DNA of 64,000 nt from Actinomyces dentalis DSM 19115 (GTDB taxonomy: Bacteria > Actinomycetota > Actinomycetes > Actinomycetales > Actinomycetaceae), in contig NZ_AUBL01000002.1 in the NCBI RefSeq assembly GCF_000429225.1, positions 109,388 through 173,387 of the forward strand. Direction: 5' to 3'. A model generated the notes under the pieces. It had not been told where the DNA came from. It did no database searches and saw only the letters and a program-made list of their open reading frames with translations. The translations under genes were made by a program, and so were the position numbers. Of the stretch, positions 25,082-31,555 are shown piece by piece. Each line of letters opens with the position of its first letter. Position 1 is the stretch's first letter.

Positions 25082-26790
25082 TGGAAGACCTTATCTTTCT
25101 GGCTTTTGTTCTGGTTCTTGCCGCATTCGCCATATGGCTCACCGTCATGGCGGTGTGGGCCGCGTTCGCCCTCCTGGTGAGGATCCTCGCGTGGGTGGTC
25201 GTGTACTGCGCGGCGACGGCGGCCCTGGGACTGGTGGGCGGGCTCCTGCACGGCTTCGCCATTCCCGTTCAGGCGCTGGCGCAGGGGCGCGCTCAAATGG
25301 CGACTCCGGCGCGCATGGCGGCGGGCGAGCTCATCAAGGGCCCGCCGCCCGGGGAGAACGCCGCCCACGGGTGGGACCGGGCCTGGCCCGTGTACGTGCC
25401 CTACCAGGCGGGCTTCGACCGGCAGGCGGTCAGTGCTCTGTTGAAGGACCGCGTGCGCGCCGCCTGGGCCTTCTTCACGGGCAGGGGCCCCCGGAGCGGG
25501 CGACCCGCCGCGGACTGGAAGGACTTCCTGAGGCAGAAGGCGCTCCACGCCCTGCACTGGCTCGCCTGGTCGGCGGCGGCCCTGCCCCTGATCGGCTGCT
25601 TCATCATCGGCACGGCGACCTCGGTGCTCATCTGGCAGGTCATCATGTGGCTGGGGCAGTCCCTGGTGGCGCTTGCCAGTGCGGCGGTGCAGGCGATTCT
25701 CCGCCGGTACGAGTCCTGGTCCCGTCGCCGGGCGCACCAGTCGATGCTGTGCAGCCACTGCCTGCGCTCCTCCTCCAGCCCGGCCTACCGGTGCTCCCAG
25801 TGCAGTGCGGTGCACTACGTGGTCCAGCCCGGACCGCAGGGTCTGCTCCACCGGGTGTGCGAGTGCGGCGCCAAGCTGCCGAACACGGTCTCGGGGGCCT
25901 CTCGGAGACTGGAGGTCGTGTGCCCCTACTGCGGCCAGGACATGGCCGACGGCGCGGGGATCCGCCACGTGGTCGTGCTCCCGGTCATCGGCGCCGTCGC
26001 CGCCGGCAAGACCCGCTTCCTGCGCATGTCGGTGGTCCAGGTCGGCGACGGCCTGACGGGCCGCGGCTCTCTGAGGGCGCTGAGCACCGAGGCCAAGGCC
26101 TTCCTGAAGGACTCGCACGAGCTGGTGCAGGCCGAGCGGCGCACGGTCAAGACCCCTCACGTCATGCCCAGGGCACTGCAGTACCATGTGGTGGAGCGCG
26201 GCGGCAAGGAGATCGAGCTCAATATCATCGACGCCGCGGGGGAGTTCTTCGGGGACTGGGAGACGTCCAACGAACTGCCCTTCCTGGAGACGGCCCCCGC
26301 TTACGTCCTCCTCCTCGATCCGCTGGGTCTGAAGGACGTGCACGCCGAGTTCACTCAAACCCTCCCCGCCGATCAGGACGACATGGACATCGCCCCGCCG
26401 GATCAGATCAACGCCTACCACACGGTCATGGACCGACTGCGTGCGCAGGGCGTGGATCTGAGCAGGCGCGCACTGCTGGTCGTGGTGTCCAAGGCGGACA
26501 TCCTGCGCTCCCTGCCGTGCGGCGAGACCCTGCGCGGGTCCGCCTCCTCGGACGCAGTGCGGCAGTGGCTCGCGGACAACGGCATGGACGCGGCCCTCCA
26601 GAGCTTCCGCATGGACTTCGGCACCGTGGAGTACTTCGCGTGCGACTCCATGCACCACCTGCCCCACGAGGACCCCGTTTCCCCTTGGCGGGTGGTCTCC
26701 CGCGTCGCCGCCCTCAATGACGCGGCGGCGCTCCAGGCCGAACCGGCTGAACCGGCCGGGCAACCCGCAACCGCCGACGCGACCGCCTGA
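25081..26790 (+). CDS. Membrane-anchored zinc-ribbon GTPase
   Basis: 569 residues. Two hydrophobic helices at about 5-60 and two more at about 158-205 anchor it in the membrane. A zinc-ribbon region follows (CSHC at 224-227, CSQC, CECG, CPYCGQD). The GTPase core has P-loop GAVAAGKT at 304-311, DAAGE with D384 and SKAD with K471/D473. It parallels the soluble GTPase two genes upstream but adds the membrane module, giving a soluble/membrane GTPase pair around the GAP1-like protein. It lacks a dynamin-like assembly region. The start overlaps the GAP1-like stop. Confidence 0.82.
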   Translation: MEDLIFLAFVLVLAAFAIWLTVMAVWAAFALLVRILAWVVVYCAATAALGLVGGLLHGFAIPVQALAQGRAQMATPARMAAGELIKGPPPGENAAHGWDRAWPVYVPYQAGFDRQAVSALLKDRVRAAWAFFTGRGPRSGRPAADWKDFLRQKALHALHWLAWSAAALPLIGCFIIGTATSVLIWQVIMWLGQSLVALASAAVQAILRRYESWSRRRAHQSMLCSHCLRSSSSPAYRCSQCSAVHYVVQPGPQGLLHRVCECGAKLPNTVSGASRRLEVVCPYCGQDMADGAGIRHVVVLPVIGAVAAGKTRFLRMSVVQVGDGLTGRGSLRALSTEAKAFLKDSHELVQAERRTVKTPHVMPRALQYHVVERGGKEIELNIIDAAGEFFGDWETSNELPFLETAPAYVLLLDPLGLKDVHAEFTQTLPADQDDMDIAPPDQINAYHTVMDRLRAQGVDLSRRALLVVVSKADILRSLPCGETLRGSASSDAVRQWLADNGMDAALQSFRMDFGTVEYFACDSMHHLPHEDPVSPWRVVSRVAALNDAAALQAEPAEPAGQPATADATA

Positions 26791-26803
26791 AAGGGGAATC
26801 GAC

Positions 26804-27007
26804 ATGACCACCAGGATTCCGACGTCGTATAAGCGGTATCGGGCGCTGTGGATCGTCATCCACGCGGCCCTGCTCGTCGCGCTCCTCCTCGTCACGGCCA
26901 ACTGGTACGCCTTCGGCGGGGGGGATCGGCTGCTCGCCCACTGGGCCGACCAGGTCATGATCCTGCAGCACGATCTGGCCAACGCCATCCGCTTCCCCTG
27001 GGACTGA
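26804..27007 (+). CDS. Small single-pass membrane protein
   Basis: 67 residues. One hydrophobic helix (WIVIHAALLVALLLVTANWYAF, about 17-38) is flanked by a basic N-terminus and a short amphipathic tail ending in PWD. AAGGGGAA upstream supports the ATG at 26804. There is no recognised family. Its position beside the membrane-bound GTPase and a second membrane protein suggests a membrane-side subunit; it could equally be a small membrane-active peptide. Confidence 0.65.
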   Translation: MTTRIPTSYKRYRALWIVIHAALLVALLLVTANWYAFGGGDRLLAHWADQVMILQHDLANAIRFPWD

Positions 27008-27009
27008 CC

Positions 27010-27834
27010 GTGACGAGGCCGAACAGAACACTGTGCCCGAACTGCGGCGAGGGCGTTCTGCGGGGCGGATGGTGCTCCAAGTGCTCCTACCGCACGCCGG
27101 AATCCCGGCAGCGCGAGCAGGAGGCTCAGAAGCGCCGGCGGGCGGCCGATTCCGCCGCCGACCAGTTCCCGGGCCCGCAGACCTGGGCCCCTCGGCGCGG
27201 CGCGGGCCGCCCCGCGCCCCCGGTGCCCGCCCCTGGGACCGGGACCCCGGTCCCCCGGCGCGGCGCGGGCCGCCCCGCGCCCCCGGTGCCCGCCCCTGGC
27301 GGGCGCGGGCCCGCGGCGGGCGCGGTCGCCCTGGACGGCACCGTGGTCGATGTCGGCGACATCATCAAGGAGACCGTCGATCTGCGCAGCGCCCTGGCGG
27401 CGGGCACCGCGGTGCGCGGGTGCCTCCTCCTGCCGCTGCGGCTGGCCGGGATCCTCGCCGGGTGCCTGTTCGCGCCCCTGCGCCTCCTGCTCATGCCGAG
27501 CCTGTTCATGGGGCACTCGAAGCCCCAGCAGGACGAGATGGTCGTCCTCGAACGCCATCCCTTCGTCGTCCAGGACGCCTCGGGCGCCCGTCACGACTGC
27601 TACATCCGGGGGGAGTTGCGCGGGGCCCCCGTGCGCCTGGGCGAGCGGGTGAGGGTCCAGGGGCGCGTGGAGCGCGGCACCGGTCTGCTGCGCGTGGCCC
27701 GCTTGACCAATACCATGACGGGGGCGACCACGACCGGCCACGTCGACGTCCGCGTCCGTCGTCAACCGTATGTTGTTGCGGGCGCCATCATCTTCATGGT
27801 GCTCGTGCTCCTCATGCTGCGGAGGGTGCTGTGA
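27010..27834 (+). CDS. Zinc-ribbon membrane protein with Pro-rich tandem repeat
   Basis: 274 residues, GTG start two bases after the preceding stop. An N-terminal zinc ribbon (CPNCGEG, then CSKC) is followed by a Pro/Arg/Ala linker containing two copies of a 44-base direct repeat (RRGAGRPAPPVPAPG). A hydrophobic re-entrant or helical segment lies at about 138-165 and a C-terminal membrane helix at about 252-272. Between them, HDCYIRGELRG...GERVRVQGRVERG looks like an OB-type beta-barrel, which is an inference. The function is unknown. The end overlaps the next gene by four bases (GTGA). Confidence 0.7.
   Translation: MTRPNRTLCPNCGEGVLRGGWCSKCSYRTPESRQREQEAQKRRRAADSAADQFPGPQTWAPRRGAGRPAPPVPAPGTGTPVPRRGAGRPAPPVPAPGGRGPAAGAVALDGTVVDVGDIIKETVDLRSALAAGTAVRGCLLLPLRLAGILAGCLFAPLRLLLMPSLFMGHSKPQQDEMVVLERHPFVVQDASGARHDCYIRGELRGAPVRLGERVRVQGRVERGTGLLRVARLTNTMTGATTTGHVDVRVRRQPYVVAGAIIFMVLVLLMLRRVL
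27193..27299 (+). repeat. Two exact 44-bp direct repeats inside the zinc-ribbon gene
   Basis: Bases 27193-27236 recur identically at 27256-27299, a period of 63 bases, so the reading frame is kept and 21 residues are added per unit. Copy number could vary by slippage without disrupting the protein. Confidence 0.85.
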
Positions 27835-28532
27835 GCCGGGGATGGGAGGGCTCCCGGGCGGAGTCCGATGAGTTCGGCGAGGAGGCTCCGTCCCGCCCGG
27901 AGGGGGCGGACGGCGTCTGGGAGGGGTCCCGGGCCGCGGACGCCCGGATCGAGGACGACGCCCTGTGGTCGGGCGCCCGCGCTCCCCGGCAGTGGCAGGC
28001 GCGCCCCGACGCCGAGTTCCGGGCGGAGTTCGACGACTTCGTCGAGCCGGGCGAGGCCGGCTTCCCCGTCGCGGAGCGCTTCGAGGACCCCGAGCAGTGG
28101 ATCGAGCGCATCAACCCGCGCTGGGAGGGGCCGAACGGCCCGTATGGGAGCAATTGCGCCGACTGCGCCCGGTGCGTGGAACGGACGTGGCGCGGGCACG
28201 GGGAGGTGGCGGCGGGCCAGCTCGAGGACGGTGAGTCGGTCGAGCGCGTCGAGCAGTGGACGGGGCCCCTCGAGACCGTCGACGGCGAGGGCGCCATTTC
28301 CCGGCTGGAGCGGGGCGGCCCGGGGTCGAGCGCCTACGTCGCCAGCACGGGGGAGGGGTGGGGCCACGCCTACAACCTCGTCAACCACGAGGGTGAGGTC
28401 CTGCTCGTCGACGGGCAGGACCACCGTGTCGAGAGCGCCAGGGGCCTGCTCGATGGGCATGATGAATTCCACCTGCACCCGGAGGCCTGGCACCGGGCCG
28501 CGTTCTGGGATCCTGAAGGGAAAGAGCTGTGA
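27831..28532 (+). CDS. Papain-fold toxin / protein glutamine deamidase-like (Tox-PL) protein
   Basis: 233 residues. The first 85 are acidic and low-complexity, with WEGSRA occurring twice. The C-terminal half matches the Tox-PL pattern: INPRWEGPNGPYGSNCADC with candidate nucleophile C109, a WRGHGEVAAGQ segment, then GWGHAYNLV with H179, and LLVDGQ with D194 and Q196. A Cys-His-Asp arrangement of this type occurs in papain-fold deamidases of polymorphic toxin systems. There is no secretion signal or toxin-delivery domain, so it would act inside the cell as an effector or modifier in this operon. The GTG start overlaps the upstream stop by four bases. Activity is inferred from motifs only. Confidence 0.72.
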   Translation: MSRGWEGSRAESDEFGEEAPSRPEGADGVWEGSRAADARIEDDALWSGARAPRQWQARPDAEFRAEFDDFVEPGEAGFPVAERFEDPEQWIERINPRWEGPNGPYGSNCADCARCVERTWRGHGEVAAGQLEDGESVERVEQWTGPLETVDGEGAISRLERGGPGSSAYVASTGEGWGHAYNLVNHEGEVLLVDGQDHRVESARGLLDGHDEFHLHPEAWHRAAFWDPEGKEL

Positions 28533-28774
28533 CCGTGCACATGATCGAGGAAGAGGTCTGGAGGGTCTTCGAGAGGGCCTCGGGACATCACCGTGAGAAG
28601 TTCCGCCTGGAGCGGGTGGAGGGCGGCTGGGTGGTGCGGTGGGCGGATCGCGCCTCGACTCCCATGGGGATGGCGCCCTGGGTGGTCACCGACGGCGGCG
28701 AGGCGATGCGCGTCGGGTACCCCCTCTCGCTCAAGACGGTTCTGGCTGAGGTCGCCCGAAAAAGAGCGTCGTGA
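28529..28774 (+). CDS. Small cytosolic protein, possible immunity partner of the papain-fold protein
   Basis: 81 residues, GTG start overlapping the upstream stop by four bases (GTGA). The predicted layout is a helix (EEEVWRVFERASG), a few strands (GGWVVRWADR, APWVVTDGG) and a C-terminal helix (LKTVLAEVARKRA). This size and position, directly after a Tox-PL-like gene, is typical of immunity proteins, and the WVVRW...PWVV pattern is loosely like YrhB/Imm35-type domains. I cannot assign a family firmly. An inner ATG at 28541 would remove four residues. Confidence 0.5.
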   Translation: MTVHMIEEEVWRVFERASGHHREKFRLERVEGGWVVRWADRASTPMGMAPWVVTDGGEAMRVGYPLSLKTVLAEVARKRAS

Positions 28775-31542
28775 GTCCCGCGATGGCGCCCGAGACGGTG
28801 ATGGGGCTGCCGTCGACGGTCGCGGGCGCGCAGGCGGCGCTCGCCTCGCTGCGTCATGGCCCCTTCGCCCGATGGCGCTGCGCGCAGCCTGCGGTCGCCC
28901 CGGGCATGACGTGGTTCTCCATCACGGCGGTACCGACGGAGGAGGCCGGTGCCACGACCGCGCTCGAACGATTCCTCTGCGCCGCCTCCGGGGCCGGCGC
29001 CGTCGTTGTGCTGCGCCTCGGACACACCGACGCGGCCGGGATCAGGTGGAGCATCGGGACGCAGGACGAGGCCGCCGCGCGGCGCTGCCGCCTCATGCTC
29101 GCCCCGTTCTACGACTTGGAGGCCGAGGCGGAACCGGCGCTGACCGGCGGTCTGGGCGTCGGGGTGGTCCACCGGATACTGGCGTTGCCGGGCGAGAATC
29201 CGGCCGATTCCCCCCGGGGGGTGCCGATCCTGGAGTTGCTGCCCTCCGTGAGCGGGCAGTGGTCCGTCCAGCTGCGCTGCTCGGCGCTGCGCCCCGGGGC
29301 GCTGGAGCGGGCTGAGGATCTCCTGGTGGATCTGGAGCAGCGGGCCGCCGAGCAGCTGACCCGGACCCAGCAGGTCACCGCCACCGTCAGCAGCTCGACG
29401 ACGTCGGCCGGGTGGAGCCTGGTCATCGACCACATCGCCGCCCTGCGCCGTCTGGTCCGCCTCATGGAGGCCCGCGGGGGCTGGGCGGTGGACACCTGGG
29501 TGACGGCCCGGACCGAGCCGGAGCTCGACGCCGCCCTGGCCTGCCTGCACGGGGTGATCGGGCAGGAGCAGGGTCTGCACGTCATGACCCGCGATCTGGA
29601 GATCTCCGGGACGGGCGCGGAGCCGGACCCGACCAGCCTTCTTGACTCGCGCACCCTCGCCGGGGTCCTGGCGAGTCCCGGCGCCTCGGTCCCGGGGCTC
29701 CTCGCCCGGCCCGCGCCCCCGGCCCACCGCCACGGGGCCGGTGTCGCCGGGCCCCTGGACATGGGCCGCGCCTGGGGCACGGACCAGCGGGTCTGCATCG
29801 GCCTGGGCGACCTGGAGGGGCACGGCTTCCTCACCGGGGCCACTGGCTCGGGCAAGTCGACCAGCCTGCTGCGTCTGCTCTCCCAGGCCTGGAACCGCCA
29901 CCACCTGCCCTTCCTGCTCATCGACCCCGTCAAGGACGAGTACGAGCGGATGTCGGAGCACTTCGAGGGCGGCCTGGCCCTCGTGCGGGGCAGGGATATC
30001 CGACTCGACATCATGCGGGCCTGGGAGGGCGAGGACCCGGCCGACCACCTCGCCCAGGTGGCCCGGGCCTTCATCGGCTCATTCACCATGCCCTCGCCGG
30101 CGCCCTATGTGGTGACCAAGCTCTTCGACCAGGTCGTGGGGCAGCCCGGGGGGCCGGGCGGCGCCGCGCTCCACGACGTGAGGGACATGCTCGACCCCAT
30201 TGTCGCGTCCCTGGGCTATGCGGGCGAGCCGCAGGCCAATATCCGGGCCATTATCGCCACGCGCCTGGACCTGCTCCTGTCGCCCCTGCGCGCCGCCCGC
30301 CTGTGCTGGCCGGACTCGACCATGATCTCCCGGCTCATGAGCGGCCCCGCGGTCGTCACCCTGGCGGATCTGGGCGACGACGAGGAGCGGTCCTTCCTCG
30401 TTCTGGTCCTCACCATGGCCGTGCGGGCGATGGCGCGTTTGCGCGGCGCCGTCGGGGGAGTGCGCCATCTGCTGGTCTTGGAGGAGGCCCACCGGGTCAT
30501 TCCCGACATCCCGCCGTCGGCGGACCCGGAGGCCACCAGCGCCGGCAAGGTCTCGGCCGATCTGCTCTCCGGCATGCTCGCCGAGGTGCGGGCCTACGGG
30601 GAGCAGGTCCTCGTGGTCGACCAGAGCCCCTCCCGGGTCAGTCCCGAGGTGCTGCGCAATACGAACCTCAAGATCGTCCATCGCGTGATCCACCCCGACG
30701 ATCAGGTCCAGGTGGCCGGGGCCATGAGCATGCTCGCGCAGGAGAGCCGGGGCCTGGGACTGCTGCGCGCCGGGCAGGCCGTGATCTCCTCTCGGGCGCG
30801 GCCCCAGCCGCAGACCGTCGCGATCGCCATGGCCGAACCCCTGCCGCGGGCGGGCGCCCCGCACCGGGTCGCGGCACCGCCGGCCGACTGGCCCTGCTGC
30901 GACGGCGATGAGAACCGCCACTTCCGGGCCTGGAGTCAGGCGGACGCCGCCGCGCCGCACCTGGCCCTGTTCCTCACCGGGGCGCGCGAGGGCGCGGGGG
31001 ACGGCGCCGCGCTGCGCCGCTGCGTGCACACGGCGCTGGCCGCCCTGGCGCCTCCGCATCAGACGACCGTGCCCTGCCTGGTGTGGGCGGGGTTGCGCCG
31101 CCTGCTGGTCCAGGAGCGCCTCGAGGGCCTGTTGCCCGACGCCGGAGCGGTGGACCGGGCGCTGGCCTCCGCCTTCGAGCTGTGGGAGTCCGGCCGCGGC
31201 GTCACGCGGGAGGCGGGACTCGACTTCTCGGTGCCGCTGGCGGCCAACCGCCGGACCTGCCCCTGGTGCGGGGAGACCTGCGCCCTGGGGGTTCTCACGC
31301 GCACCCAGTACAGGGCCGGTCCGGGGCTGGGACTGCGCCTGCTGGAGACCAGTCGATGGCGCGACAGGGGCAAGGACATCGAGAGGCACGTCCGCAACGA
31401 GGCCTCGCGCCTGGAGCCGCTGCTGGGGGACGGCGCCGCGCACCACGTCATGCGCTGCCAGATCCGTCAGATCGCCGCGAGGAACAAGATTCACGAGGCC
31501 TTCGCCGAAAGCCTCATCCGCGTATGCGGTGTGGAGAATTGA
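28771..31542 (+). CDS. HerA/FtsK-type ATPase with C-terminal zinc motif
   Basis: 923 residues, GTG start overlapping the upstream stop. The ATPase core has Walker A GATGSGKS with K362, then FLLIDPVKDEY, Walker B LLVLEEAH with E571/E572, and the sensor-like VLVVDQSPSRVSPEVLRNTN, all typical of the HerA (DUF87) branch. Residues 1-330 form an N-terminal region I do not recognise. A CPWCGETC motif near 829-836 suggests a zinc-binding C-terminal module. HerA-type ATPases form hexamers that pump DNA or remodel substrates and recur in bacterial conflict systems. No nuclease (NurA, SIR2) is encoded beside it. Confidence 0.85.
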   Translation: MSPAMAPETVMGLPSTVAGAQAALASLRHGPFARWRCAQPAVAPGMTWFSITAVPTEEAGATTALERFLCAASGAGAVVVLRLGHTDAAGIRWSIGTQDEAAARRCRLMLAPFYDLEAEAEPALTGGLGVGVVHRILALPGENPADSPRGVPILELLPSVSGQWSVQLRCSALRPGALERAEDLLVDLEQRAAEQLTRTQQVTATVSSSTTSAGWSLVIDHIAALRRLVRLMEARGGWAVDTWVTARTEPELDAALACLHGVIGQEQGLHVMTRDLEISGTGAEPDPTSLLDSRTLAGVLASPGASVPGLLARPAPPAHRHGAGVAGPLDMGRAWGTDQRVCIGLGDLEGHGFLTGATGSGKSTSLLRLLSQAWNRHHLPFLLIDPVKDEYERMSEHFEGGLALVRGRDIRLDIMRAWEGEDPADHLAQVARAFIGSFTMPSPAPYVVTKLFDQVVGQPGGPGGAALHDVRDMLDPIVASLGYAGEPQANIRAIIATRLDLLLSPLRAARLCWPDSTMISRLMSGPAVVTLADLGDDEERSFLVLVLTMAVRAMARLRGAVGGVRHLLVLEEAHRVIPDIPPSADPEATSAGKVSADLLSGMLAEVRAYGEQVLVVDQSPSRVSPEVLRNTNLKIVHRVIHPDDQVQVAGAMSMLAQESRGLGLLRAGQAVISSRARPQPQTVAIAMAEPLPRAGAPHRVAAPPADWPCCDGDENRHFRAWSQADAAAPHLALFLTGAREGAGDGAALRRCVHTALAALAPPHQTTVPCLVWAGLRRLLVQERLEGLLPDAGAVDRALASAFELWESGRGVTREAGLDFSVPLAANRRTCPWCGETCALGVLTRTQYRAGPGLGLRLLETSRWRDRGKDIERHVRNEASRLEPLLGDGAAHHVMRCQIRQIAARNKIHEAFAESLIRVCGVEN

Positions 31543-31555
31543 TGGGAATTCCGCC

